Below are positions 5,797-13,052 of a DNA stretch of 13,228 nt, piece after piece; the stretch's first letter is position 1; every line of letters begins with the position of its first letter. The translations under genes were made by a program, and so were the position numbers. The notes beneath the pieces were generated by a model that worked only from the letters and a program-made list of their open reading frames with translations, had not been told where the DNA came from and did not search any database. This stretch comes from L227-5C sp038209275 (GTDB taxonomy: Bacteria > Chloroflexota > Chloroflexia > Chloroheliales > Chloroheliaceae). The stretch spans positions 1 to 13,228 of the forward strand of contig JBBQXW010000203.1 of NCBI GenBank assembly GCA_038209275.1, given 5' to 3'.

Positions 5797-8700
5797 TTAA
5801 CTGGCTGGCTGCGTCTCGATGCGGGCCACCGGCTCAAGCATTGGTTCGGTGCGTTCGATCTCGGTAGCGGCAGGGATAGCTATTGCTTCCTCACCGTTGC
5901 CAGCGTCGCCGCCCTTGCCTTTCTTGCGCCCGCCAGTTAGCCGAGTTTTAAGCCCTTCGAGCAGGCTGTAGACTACCGGCACGACCAGTAAGGTTAGCAA
6001 GGTTGAAGTAAAGAGGCCGCCGATTACCACGGTGCCAAGTTCCGCCGCGATAATCGAGCCTTCGCTAAAGCCCAGCGCCAGCGGGAACAGCGCCAGAATA
6101 GTTGCCAAAGCGGTCATTAGGATAGGGCGAACGCGGTTCAACCCGGCTTCCATTAACGCTTCTTTAACGCCAACGCCCTTTTCGCGCAACTGGTTCACCT
6201 TATCAATCAGCACAATCGCGTTAGTAACGACGATACCGATTAGCATCAATAGACCAATCATGGCGGGCAAGCCCAGAGCGCGGTGAGTGACAAACAGCGC
6301 CGTAAACGCGCCAATCGTCGCCAACGGCAAACTGAACAGAATTACGAACGGCTCTAGCAGACTGCCGAAGGCCAACACCATCACGATGTATACCAGCGCA
6401 ATCGCCACACCCATTGCCACAAACAGGCCCAGGAAAGCCTCGCTCTGCTGCTGGCTCACGCCACTGATACTGGCGGTAACACCTGTCGGAAGCTGCAAGG
6501 CATTCAGCCGTTTGGTTACTTCGCGGGTAACACCGCCGGTATTGTCAGTGGTCAGGTTAGCCGTAATAGTCGCGGCGGGACGCTGCCCGATACGGGTAGT
6601 CTGGACTGGCCCTTCTACTTTGGTAATAGTCGCGACCTGCCCATAAGTAAACGCCCCAAAGACGGGAGTGGCTTTCAGGTTCTCTATCCACTCGTCCAGC
6701 GTTTTGCCACTAAGGGTAGGCGGATAAATCACTACATCCTGCGCTACACCATCCTGGAAGCGAACGGTGGTGGCGGTAGTCGGCTGTAGCGTGCTGCGGA
6801 GCAAGAAGCCCAGCGTTTGAGTGTTAATTCGGCCTCCCGTCGCGGCGGCATTGGGCTGTATCACCACCTGTGGCGTTACCGCCGAAACATCGCTCCGCAA
6901 ATTGGCGAATTCCGGGATGTCCTTGATTTTGTCCAGTATCATATCGCTGCCCTTGCGTACTCCGTCAGCATCCTGACCCTGGACAATCAGCGAGAAGGTC
7001 GAGCTACTGAAGCCACCGATAGGCGCAACCGAAATGCTACCACCCTGGGGAGTAGTGGGCGCAAGTTTGGTACGCAAATCTTTCGCCGTCTCTTCCACGT
7101 TCGCATCTTTCTTGAGGCGAATCAACATCTGAGCGTCGCCCGAAGTAGCACTGAAAGCACGCTGCGCCCGGTTGAAGCTGGAACTTCCCGCAATAGTGGT
7201 CTGCGTCAGTTCGATGCGGTTTTCAGCAATCAACACTTTCTCAACGTCTTGCGAGACCTTCAAAATCGAAGCCTGGTCTGCGCCGGGTGGCAGCCCTACC
7301 GAAACCTGAAGTAGTTTATCGCTCGAACTGGCAAGGAAGGCAAATGGTACTTGCGTCACCAAAAAGTTGCCGCCGATGAATAACACAAAGGCAATCAGCA
7401 AAATCTTCCAGCGATTCCCCAGCGCCCAGCGCAGGGTAGGAGCATAAACTTTCTGCACCAGCGTTGGCTTAGTTTCAGTGTGCGTACCAATCGCTTTGTT
7501 ATTGATAAAGTAGTTGGCAAGCACTGGAATGATAGTCAATGCCACAATTAGCGAGGCCAACAGTGCAAAGGTTACGGTCAGGGCGAAAGGCAAGAAGAAC
7601 TGGCCCGTCACACCGCCCACAAAACCCAACGGCAGGAACACCGCCACCGTCGTAATGGTTGAACTGGTAATTGCGCCCGTCACTTCGCGAGTACCATTCT
7701 TGACCGCCTGAGATATAGGTTCGCCTTCCTGGACGTGCCGGAAAATATTTTCCAGTACCACAATAGCATCGTCCACCACGCGCCCAACGGCGATAGCCAG
7801 ACCGCCCAGCGTCATAATGTTCAGGGTAATGCCTTGCGACCAGAGCAACAGCAGCGCTACTACCACCGAAGTTGGGATAGAGATAGCCGTCACCAGCGTG
7901 CTACGAACATTCCGCAAAAAGAGGAAGATTACCAGCACGGCAAAAGTTGCACCCAGCAAGCCCTCTTTCACCAGACCATCAATCGAAGCTTTAATCTGGG
8001 TGGCCTGTTCGTAAATCGTGCCAAGCTTAATGTCGTTCCCTAGCTGACCGTTTAGCTCGTCGGTCTTTTTCTGTACATTTTCTACTACGTTAACCGTATT
8101 GCCATTCTGAGTCTTGTAGATCTGCATCAACAGACCGGGGTTGCCGTTGGTGCGGCTAATACTATTGCTCGGTGCATCCGCCGAAACTACGTCGGCTACA
8201 TCGCTCAATTTGGTCGGCGCTTGCGGCGCGGTTGGGGCAGCCTGTCCGCCCGCCGTCGGAGCAGCACCCGCCCCTGCCGGGGCAGCACCTGCGCCCGTAG
8301 CCGATGGCACAATAATCAAATTTTTGATGTCATCAATACTGCCAAAAGTATAGGCCGTGCGAACGGCCACGCTCTTGTCATCGGCACTGATTGTACCGGC
8401 GGGGAAACTGGTATTGAAGCCGCGCAAGGCACTGCTGATGTCGTTCTGAGTCAGGCCACGCTGCTGCATTTTGTCGGGCTGAATATTAATCCGAACTTCC
8501 TTCAGCACGTCGCCGACAATCTGCACGCTCGAAACACCATCAATGCCAGTCAGAGCGGGCTTAATTTTGTCACGAGCAATCTGGCCCAGTTCCTGCGAAC
8601 TTTGACCCTTCTTGCCTTCCATGCCCAGAAAAATCACGGCCTGTCCGCCAAAATTAACTTCACTAACGGTTGGTTGCACTACCTGACCGCGCAAGTCGGT

Positions 8701-9057
8701 GGGCAGTTGTAAAGTACGAAGCTGGTTATTTAGCACCTGCTGCGTATTCTTCAAATCGGTGCCAAACTCAAACTCGCCGATGATGAAAGAAAAGCTCTCG
8801 GTTGAGGTAGAGCGTAGCGATTTGAGCCGGGGCAACCCGCCCATGGTCTGCTCAATCGGTTTGGTCACTTGTTCTACTACATCGCTGCTGGCTGCACCCG
8901 GATATACCGTCGCCACCGTCACGTAAGGAAAATCTATGTTGGGTAACAATTCGCTCTTTAGCTGTGTCAGGGAAAACGCCCCAAACAGCAACAGTACCAC
9001 GCTAATAAGTAGCGTAGCAGCTTTGCGCTTAAGAACCCAATTAGTTAAAAAAGTCAA
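5797..9057 (-). CDS. RND-family efflux transporter (AcrB/HAE1-like)
   Basis: This large inner-membrane proton/drug antiporter has about 1086 residues, a full RND length with the usual duplicated plan: first membrane helix (residues about 12-30), large porter loop, a block of six helices, second loop, last helices. Key signs are ELLPNIDFPYV, the YPGA motif, and VVDDAIVVLEN with the proton-relay Asp pair (about residues 429-430). The last helices carry IGIVVTNAIVLID. The frame is open to a TTG at 9102 without a good ribosome site. The TTG at 9057 has GGAGG six bases upstream and gives a standard RND N terminus, so I chose it. The first porter loop has an Ala/Pro/Gly-rich insert (about 253-281). 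The C-terminal tail is charged. A MarR regulator precedes it by 119 bp. No membrane-fusion or TolC partner is in the window. The substrate is unknown. Confidence 0.95.
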   Translation of the reverse strand: MTFLTNWVLKRKAATLLISVVLLLFGAFSLTQLKSELLPNIDFPYVTVATVYPGAASSDVVEQVTKPIEQTMGGLPRLKSLRSTSTESFSFIIGEFEFGTDLKNTQQVLNNQLRTLQLPTDLRGQVVQPTVSEVNFGGQAVIFLGMEGKKGQSSQELGQIARDKIKPALTGIDGVSSVQIVGDVLKEVRINIQPDKMQQRGLTQNDISSALRGFNTSFPAGTISADDKSVAVRTAYTFGSIDDIKNLIIVPSATGAGAAPAGAGAAPTAGGQAAPTAPQAPTKLSDVADVVSADAPSNSISRTNGNPGLLMQIYKTQNGNTVNVVENVQKKTDELNGQLGNDIKLGTIYEQATQIKASIDGLVKEGLLGATFAVLVIFLFLRNVRSTLVTAISIPTSVVVALLLLWSQGITLNIMTLGGLAIAVGRVVDDAIVVLENIFRHVQEGEPISQAVKNGTREVTGAITSSTITTVAVFLPLGFVGGVTGQFFLPFALTVTFALLASLIVALTIIPVLANYFINNKAIGTHTETKPTLVQKVYAPTLRWALGNRWKILLIAFVLFIGGNFLVTQVPFAFLASSSDKLLQVSVGLPPGADQASILKVSQDVEKVLIAENRIELTQTTIAGSSSFNRAQRAFSATSGDAQMLIRLKKDANVEETAKDLRTKLAPTTPQGGSISVAPIGGFSSSTFSLIVQGQDADGVRKGSDMILDKIKDIPEFANLRSDVSAVTPQVVIQPNAAATGGRINTQTLGFLLRSTLQPTTATTVRFQDGVAQDVVIYPPTLSGKTLDEWIENLKATPVFGAFTYGQVATITKVEGPVQTTRIGQRPAATITANLTTDNTGGVTREVTKRLNALQLPTGVTASISGVSQQQSEAFLGLFVAMGVAIALVYIVMVLAFGSLLEPFVILFSLPLATIGAFTALFVTHRALGLPAMIGLLMLIGIVVTNAIVLIDKVNQLREKGVGVKEALMEAGLNRVRPILMTALATILALFPLALGFSEGSIIAAELGTVVIGGLFTSTLLTLLVVPVVYSLLEGLKTRLTGGRKKGKGGDAGNGEEAIAIPAATEIERTEPMLEPVARIETQPAS

Positions 9058-9176
9058 CTCCGGCCTCCATACTTTTGCTTGAGGATGCCGCGCCTTAGTC
9101 AATATCGGTTTAATGTCTACTCTGGCGCGCTCAATAAAAATTCAATAAATGCTATCTTAAAATCTATCAGACTAAT

Positions 9177-9689
9177 TCAATTAACCTGATAAGAAGGTTT
9201 GTCTATGTCCCAATCTTCTGCTTTTTTAATTAGACCGCGTTCTTTAGCGTCTTGCAGACAAGCGCGGGTCATTATTTCCATCGCCTGTACTACTATTTGC
9301 AATTCTTCCAGGCTCAATCGGGCCATCACTGCCCGTTCCATAAGGCCGCTTTGCTGCATAAACGACTCACACAGTTCGTGACCTTTCTCGGTCAGGCGTA
9401 CCACAACTGCTCGTCGGTCTTCTGGGTCTTCCTCGCGCTTAATCAGTTTCTCGTCTACCAGACGGTCTACTACTCCTGTAGCCGTCGAAATATTTTTTCC
9501 TAGCAACTCTGCTAGTCTAGTCATCCGCAACCGCCCACGCCGATAGAGCAAATAGAGAATTTTGAACTGAGGCATTGTCAGGTCGAGGCCCATAAATTCG
9601 GGTTCATCCTGGCTGTGCATCGCCTCAAACATCTGCATCCTTGCGTCCGTAATCGTCTGCATGAGCTTCTCGCGCTCAACTTCCGCCAT
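9177..9689 (-). CDS. MarR-family transcriptional regulator
   Basis: This 170-residue dimeric winged-helix repressor is of a type that usually senses small aromatic or toxic molecules. The family signature is readable: LTMPQFKILYLLYRRG (about 38-52), the recognition helix region LAELLGKNISTATGVVDRLV (59-78), and the wing EEDPEDRRAVVVRLTEKG (86-103), followed by dimerisation helices. The ATG at 9689 is used although its nearest AAGG is about 13 bases upstream. The gene lies just before the RND pump on the same strand, so control of the pump, and perhaps of itself, is the natural inference. It has a clear promoter of its own. Confidence 0.95.
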   Translation of the reverse strand: MAEVEREKLMQTITDARMQMFEAMHSQDEPEFMGLDLTMPQFKILYLLYRRGRLRMTRLAELLGKNISTATGVVDRLVDEKLIKREEDPEDRRAVVVRLTEKGHELCESFMQQSGLMERAVMARLSLEELQIVVQAMEIMTRACLQDAKERGLIKKAEDWDIDKPSYQVN

Positions 9690-9754
9690 AATCAGTTTTT
9701 CGCCTTAATCAATCGTATTCATTACTTTGTTAAATACTTCGGTCTAACCCAAAT

Positions 9755-9783
9755 ATCGTACCAAACCAAATATTCATTGTCAA
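9755..9783 (-). promoter_or_regulatory. Sigma-70-type promoter of the marR gene
   Basis: On the minus strand a consensus TTGACA (9778-9783) and TACGAT (9755-9760) are separated by exactly 17 bp. The start of transcription would lie about 60 bases before the marR ATG. A direct repeat, ATATTTGG on the minus strand (9749-9756 and 9766-9773), overlaps the -10 and spacer and may be an operator. No clear terminator separates it from the upstream secreted-protein gene. Confidence 0.75.
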
Positions 9784-9849
9784 CCGTGCTATATGAAGAT
9801 ATTATGAGTTTTCTGTAAAGGATTCTAAATATTCTTCAATTTATTCACT

Positions 9850-10485
9850 CTAGTATTCCCTGTCTCCAATCGAGAAAACGTAAGGGCCAGTGCGCTTTTC
9901 CGGGTCAAAGACCGCTACATAATAAGTGCCGCCCGCCACCTTTACCCGTACATCTGGCCCGGTGTAATAAGTTTTGCGCCCAAAAGACTCATAAAAAGTA
10001 CCGCGTGGCCCATTTTCATAAGCCATTATCTGCCCGCCTTGCTCCGGCCCAACCAAAAACCGCATAAGTATTCGGCTAATGTTATAACCGAAACTTTGTA
10101 GCGAACTGGTTTCTTTTGGTAATGCTTGCACCACATTAAGCCCAGGCGTGCTAAAAGGCAGCGCCGTTGACAGTTCGGGCAACCCAGGGCCGAGCAAAGC
10201 AAAAGTCGGTTTATAATCTTTGTACTGGGGGTCAAATGGAACAAGAATCGAAAGGTGTAAAGTGTAACCAGTCGGGGCAACAAACTTATAAAAATCTACA
10301 TCCTGCACTCTGGTCAGGCTGCCGTAAATCGCTTTCGACCAATCCGGCTCAACTAAATCTTGAGCCTGGGTTGGAGTATCAATTTCGCCCGTTTTATTTA
10401 CCGGGCGATGCGCTTCGGCTACTCCCGGCCCAAGCACCAAACTCAAACCCAGCAGCACCACCAGCAAGCCTATCCTTACTTTCAC
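9850..10485 (-). CDS. Secreted protein of unknown function
   Basis: This protein of about 211 residues has a clear Sec signal peptide: charged start, a leucine/valine-rich core (LLVVLLGLSLVLGPG) and an AEA cleavage site after residue 25. The mature part is rich in beta strands and aromatic residues. Its layout (GSLTRVQDVDFYKFVAPTGYTLHLSILVP early, VKVAGGTYYVAVFDPEKRTGPYVFSIG at the end) resembles the beta-sandwich of PPC-type secreted domains, but it has no enzyme motif, no lipobox and no anchor. A TTG at 10497 is in frame, but the GTG at 10485 has GGAG six bases upstream, so I chose it. The gene has a strong promoter with a palindromic operator and comes before marR. The name is uncertain; the secretion call is firm. 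Confidence 0.85.
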   Translation of the reverse strand: MKVRIGLLVVLLGLSLVLGPGVAEAHRPVNKTGEIDTPTQAQDLVEPDWSKAIYGSLTRVQDVDFYKFVAPTGYTLHLSILVPFDPQYKDYKPTFALLGPGLPELSTALPFSTPGLNVVQALPKETSSLQSFGYNISRILMRFLVGPEQGGQIMAYENGPRGTFYESFGRKTYYTGPDVRVKVAGGTYYVAVFDPEKRTGPYVFSIGDREY

Positions 10486-10504
10486 AATTTTCTCCAAAAT
10501 AAAT

Positions 10505-10524
10505 TACTTACCACTTGGTAAGTA
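10505..10524. promoter_or_regulatory. Perfect 20-bp palindromic operator
   Basis: TACTTACCACTTGGTAAGTA has 9-bp arms around CT. It lies immediately downstream of the -10 box of the secreted-protein gene and covers the expected transcription start, an ideal place for a dimeric repressor. Its form fits TetR- or HxlR-type sites; which regulator binds cannot be told, and the palindrome was not seen elsewhere in the window. Confidence 0.7.
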
Positions 10525-10525
10525 G

Positions 10526-10552
10526 ATTATAGTAGAGAAAGCGCCCTGTCAA
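10526..10552 (-). promoter_or_regulatory. Promoter with consensus hexamers and short spacer
   Basis: On the minus strand TTGACA (10547-10552) and TATAAT (10526-10531) both match consensus, but only 15 bp separate them instead of about 17. The short spacer should weaken basal firing or make it dependent on a DNA-twisting activator. It drives the secreted-protein gene, with the 20-bp palindrome adjoining. Confidence 0.75.
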
Positions 10553-10585
10553 GGACAATTAAGCTGGTTTCATTGTTTCTTAACT

Positions 10586-10641
10586 CAATTAGATTAAAAA
10601 AGCCCAGAGATAAATCTCCAGGCGGTTTTTTAATCTAATTG
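10586..10641. terminator. Bidirectional intrinsic terminator
   Basis: Sixteen-base outer arms (10586-10601 and 10626-10641) are perfectly inverted and end in A6/T6 runs. Between them GCC-AGAGAT pairs with ATCTC-GGC. On either strand a GC-containing hairpin is followed by a U tract. It closes the glycosyltransferase side and insulates the secreted-protein promoter. Confidence 0.85.
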
Positions 10642-10654
10642 CTTGAATTTTTTG

Positions 10655-10690
10655 GTTTAATTCATCGGTGTTTATTTGTGTTCATCGATG
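10655..10690. repeat. Fragment of a GTGTTTATTTGTGTTCATC-type dispersed repeat
   Basis: The stretch GGTGTTTATTTGTGTTCATC resembles the right arm of the element at 11961-12129 (CGTGTTTATCTGTGTTCC). Such sequences occur as dispersed repeats in many bacterial genomes. Only a short piece is present, with no partner arm. The rest of 10642-10722 holds nothing I can name. Confidence 0.4.
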
Positions 10691-10893
10691 GCTTTAATTA
10701 TTTATGTCAAGTTAAGAAAGGGGCTAACGTGGTAGAGCAGTGGTGGGCGCGCTCGGCACTCACCCACAGGGCAACCCTACGGGCCGAGGCCGAGCTACAC
10801 AGCGTAAGTCCGCTAAAGGGACTAAAATTCCCGGTATTGAAGGATTTACTAGCCCCTTCAGTGGGCTTTGGCTTGGTAGCTCGGCCTTGAGTG

Positions 10894-11025
10894 TAAGGCT
10901 GTTGCAAAGTCCGAAAAGAGGCTGTAGGAGAGAGCTCTGCTCTCGAAAATTGAGCCTGAGCAAACGCTTTATCGAGAGCAGAGCTCTCTCCTACAATCAA
11001 AAAACCTGACTTTGCAATAGCCTTA
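10894..11025. mobile_element. 132-bp MITE with 18-bp terminal inverted repeats and 10-bp target duplication
   Basis: The terminal repeats 10894-10911 and 11008-11025 match at 17 of 18 positions (TAAGGCTGTTGCAAAGTC and inverse). The decamer GCCTTGAGTG flanks it directly at 10884-10893 and 11026-11035, and rejoining at the decamer restores the host palindrome. That is strong evidence for transposition. The ends share the TGTTGCAAA core seen at the ends of several insertion-sequence families; the parent transposase is not in the window. Its middle is a REP doublet. Confidence 0.85.
10923..10995. repeat. REP doublet (REPIN-like) inside the MITE
   Basis: Two perfect 24-bp inverted arms (10923-10946 and 10972-10995) begin TGTAGGAG and enclose 25 nt. 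Each arm folds on itself (GAGAGC-TCT-GCTCTC). It matches the doublet at 5604-5672 at 21 of 24 bases in the outer arm, including one compensatory pair change in the small stem. Confidence 0.8.
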
Positions 11026-11077
11026 GCCTTGAGTGCCGAGCGCCGCTCTACCACGTTAGCCTGATACCAATTTTTAG

Positions 11078-11935
11078 CTAAATTTCCTCCGCCGCCCCAA
11101 CTTTAGCGGTGGCATTAGTTTTTTCAATTGGGCCTGAGCCATCAGCGCTGGCTGAAACCATCGAGGCGGGCGAAAGTCCCCGCGCTTCGTAGAGAGCTTT
11201 GAGGCGGCGTGCTTCGTGGCGGAAACGAGCCAGCTTCTTGAAATAATCCACAGTATCGTGTACCAACCGCACGCTCGATTTTTTGTCGTAGCGCTTCAAG
11301 AAAAGCGTTGGGATTTCGGTGATTTTCAGCCCGGCATAATAGCTGCGGGTCATTACTTCGGTATCCCAGAACCAACCGGGGTCTTTGCACTCGTTTAGTA
11401 TCGGCAAAATGCGTTCGCGGTTGAAAAACTTGAAGCCTACTTCGGTATCCTTCAAGGGCAACCGCAACGCCCAGGCTTCCAGGCCATGATAGCCGACGCT
11501 CAAAATCTGGCGATAGAAAGTGCGCCACAGAAACTTGTAAACTCTTAGCGCCGTCGCCACGTCTGCCCCGCGCTCGATTTCCAGTGCCGCCGCCGGGATA
11601 TAGCGGGCCGGAGTTTCCAGATCAATATCCAAAAAGCCCGCAATCCGGCCTCGTGCCGCCCGTAGCCCGTCCGTCACCGTCCGCCCCCGCCCGGTGTTTT
11701 TCTCGTGGCGAATCAGCTTCATCTCGACCTGCGGATATTGTTCCATCAATTCAAAAATAATATCAACCGTATCGTCCTTGCTCACATCATCCACGAAAAT
11801 CAGCTCGTAGCAATCGTGATAGCGCGTCACACCCAGCACGCCAATTAACTCTGCCACGCTCGCCCGCAACACCGGGCGCTCATTATAGCAAGCAATTACA
11901 ATACTTAATTCAATTCCAGTTTCTACTTCCTGCAA
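11078..11935 (-). CDS. Glycosyltransferase family 2
   Basis: This 285-residue GT-A fold enzyme transfers a sugar from a nucleotide donor, most like dolichol/polyprenyl-phosphate mannose or glucose synthases. Visible motifs are SIVIACYNE near the start, IFVDD (residues 46-50), HEKNTGRGRTVTDGLRAARG (77-96) and the metal-binding DID at 103-105. WFWDTEVMTRSYYAGLKITEIP, a typical late acceptor/base region, follows. There is no membrane helix; the C terminus (about 250-285) is low-complexity and polar. It starts at TTG, supported by AGGAGG five bases upstream. It lies downstream of a methyltransferase on the same strand and probably acts in glycan, lipid-linked sugar or cell-envelope assembly. The donor and acceptor are unknown. 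Confidence 0.93.
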   Translation of the reverse strand: MQEVETGIELSIVIACYNERPVLRASVAELIGVLGVTRYHDCYELIFVDDVSKDDTVDIIFELMEQYPQVEMKLIRHEKNTGRGRTVTDGLRAARGRIAGFLDIDLETPARYIPAAALEIERGADVATALRVYKFLWRTFYRQILSVGYHGLEAWALRLPLKDTEVGFKFFNRERILPILNECKDPGWFWDTEVMTRSYYAGLKITEIPTLFLKRYDKKSSVRLVHDTVDYFKKLARFRHEARRLKALYEARGLSPASMVSASADGSGPIEKTNATAKVGAAEEI

Positions 11936-11960
11936 CTACTCCTCCTAAAATATTTTGGAA

Positions 11961-12129
11961 GAAGGAACACAGATACACACGAATTAGCACAGATTAACAC
12001 AGATTTTATTTAAAATTTAATTTTAACTCCGTGCTTCTCCGTGCCTTCGTGGTGAATTTCTACCTCAAACCCATTTCCTACAAAATTTATAAAAATCTGT
12101 GTTAATCCGTGTTTATCTGTGTTCCTTCC
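11961..12129. repeat. CACAGAT inverted-repeat element
   Basis: The ends are inverted: about 11961-12007 and 12091-12129 share GGAAGGAACACAGATA and ATTAACACAGATTTT-type segments, the left arm holding one additional AACACAGATT unit. The centre contains CTCCGTGCTTCTCCGTGCC, a phrase common in dispersed bacterial repeats. It fills the 212-bp gap between the methyltransferase and the glycosyltransferase and contains no gene. Confidence 0.7.
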
Positions 12130-12147
12130 CAAAAACCCTCGAACATA

Positions 12148-12765
12148 TTATTTCACTGAACAAACTAAAATGGTCTGCCCGCACAGCCCCGAATAATAAG
12201 TATAGGCTTGCTCGACCTTGAAATGTTTTTCTGCCAACGCCACTTGTTCCGCCAGAGGGCGAATATAATCGCCCCGGTCTTGCTCGGCCAAAAATTTGCT
12301 GATAGGGTTGCTCGGCGTGGGATCCATATCCACGATTACAAAGCGCTCCGTCGTTACGCGGGCCACCGCCGCCAGCACGCTCTCGTTCTGCTCGACTGTC
12401 AGATGGTGCATACTGTTAATCATCATGGTCTTGGGAAATTTCAGGCCGCGCCGCTCGAACTCCGCCCCGGTAATATCGTCCGCCAAAAACTCCCGTTCGG
12501 GGTGTCCGTTGCCGACTCCATATTTTTTGGTGGCGTACTCGGTATATTTCGGATTAATATCTATGCCCAGATACGGGCCAAGCGCCACGTCCGCAAACTC
12601 GCCCGTACCGCAACACACGTCCAGCAACGCCTCACCCGTCTGCAAGTGCAAGCCTTCTCTTATCAAGCGCCGGGTAATGTTCTGCTTCCCACTAATCGCA
12701 AACTGCACCAGATTAAACAGCACTGGATTATCCAGGCTCTCTTTTAATTTATCAACTACTACCAC
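12148..12765 (-). CDS. Class I SAM-dependent methyltransferase
   Basis: This 205-residue soluble enzyme has a Rossmann-type fold. Motif I, LLDVCCGTGEFA (48-58), binds S-adenosylmethionine; the acidic GIDIN (Asp69) should contact the ribose, and LADD (96-97) matches motif III; MMINSMHHL (114-122) and FVIVDMDPTP follow as later strands. The double Cys in motif I is uncommon but seen in this superfamily. The start is GTG with GAGG seven bases upstream. No substrate motif is visible; the neighbouring glycosyltransferase suggests methylation of a sugar, lipid or quinone-like acceptor, but this is only context. The gene is followed by a repeat element and preceded by a large repeat block, so operon membership is uncertain. 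Confidence 0.92.
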   Translation of the reverse strand: MVVVDKLKESLDNPVLFNLVQFAISGKQNITRRLIREGLHLQTGEALLDVCCGTGEFADVALGPYLGIDINPKYTEYATKKYGVGNGHPEREFLADDITGAEFERRGLKFPKTMMINSMHHLTVEQNESVLAAVARVTTERFVIVDMDPTPSNPISKFLAEQDRGDYIRPLAEQVALAEKHFKVEQAYTYYSGLCGQTILVCSVK

Positions 12766-12825
12766 TTTTAGTCCTCAAGAAATTTACGATTTACGATTTC
12801 GGTGAGGACGAAGCATCAGGGCCAT

Positions 12826-12986
12826 TTGTAGGATGCTGCTCCGTCAGCTGATTTTCCATTGACGGAGCAATGTCTCACAAGATTGAGCCGGATTGTAAGA
12901 TGCTGCTCCGTCAGCTGATTTTCCATTGACGGAGCAATGTCTCACAACGAGCAGGGTGAATTGTAGGATGCTGCTCCGTCAACTGA
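12826..12986. repeat. Tandem palindromic units, two full copies and one truncated
   Basis: The 55-bp copies at 12826-12880 and 12893-12947 are near identical (one difference, TTGTAGG/TTGTAAG); a third at 12961-12986 breaks off after 26 bases. Each unit has a perfect 10-bp stem TGCTCCGTCA/TGACGGAGCA with a 13-nt loop, and its outer ends (TTGTAGGAT, TCTCACAA) are weakly inverted. Spacers are 12 and 13 bp. Confidence 0.9.
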
Positions 12987-13013
12987 CAAATTCACTCACC
13001 ACTCATCACTATA

Positions 13014-13048
13014 ATCGTAAATCGTAAATCGTAAATCGTAAATCGTAA
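13014..13048. repeat. Five tandem copies of the heptamer ATCGTAA
   Basis: The copies are perfect and contiguous, followed by a partial ATC. The array ends two bases before the stop codon of the truncated membrane-protein gene. It could expand or shrink by slippage. Confidence 0.95.
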
Positions 13049-13052
13049 ATCC

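Larger units (their letters stand above)
10723..11060. mobile_element. Older palindromic element (MITE-like), host of a nested insertion
   Basis: The ends are inverted: 10723-10738 and 11045-11060 match perfectly over 16 bp (GCTAACGTGGTAGAGC), and inverted similarity continues inward (GCGCTCGGCACTCA, then AGGCCGAGCTAC) when two short extra segments in the left arm are skipped. Removing the 132-bp inner element and one copy of its 10-bp flank leaves an element of about 196 bp whose middle is another imperfect palindrome (AGTCCGCTAAAGGGACTA with TAGCCCCTTCAGTGGGCT). It encodes no credible protein; the open frames across it come from the palindrome. Confidence 0.75.
12784..13051. repeat. Repeat block bounded by inverted heptamer arrays
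   Basis: Two copies of TTACGAT (12784-12797) face five copies of its reverse complement ATCGTAA (13014-13048, plus a partial). Between them lie two and a half copies of a palindromic unit. The block lies between the methyltransferase and the membrane-protein end, with no gene in about 285 bp. Confidence 0.8.

Noticed and set aside
5689..8926. Plus-strand open frames up to 165 codons opposite the RND pump
   Set aside because: These are antisense shadows of the pump gene; none has a plausible start region or motif.
10707..11054. Open frames of 67-115 codons across the nested element on both strands
   Set aside because: They read through inverted repeats, encode mirrored similar peptides, have no ribosome sites and no recognisable domains.
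12208..12805. Plus-strand frames of 179 and 169 codons opposite the methyltransferase
   Set aside because: The minus-strand frame has an intact SAM-binding motif and a ribosome site; the plus frames have neither.
12826..12986. Repeat-spacer look of a CRISPR array
   Set aside because: Only two and a half copies, repeats of 55 bp, spacers of 12-13 bp and no cas genes; it fits tandem palindromic units instead.
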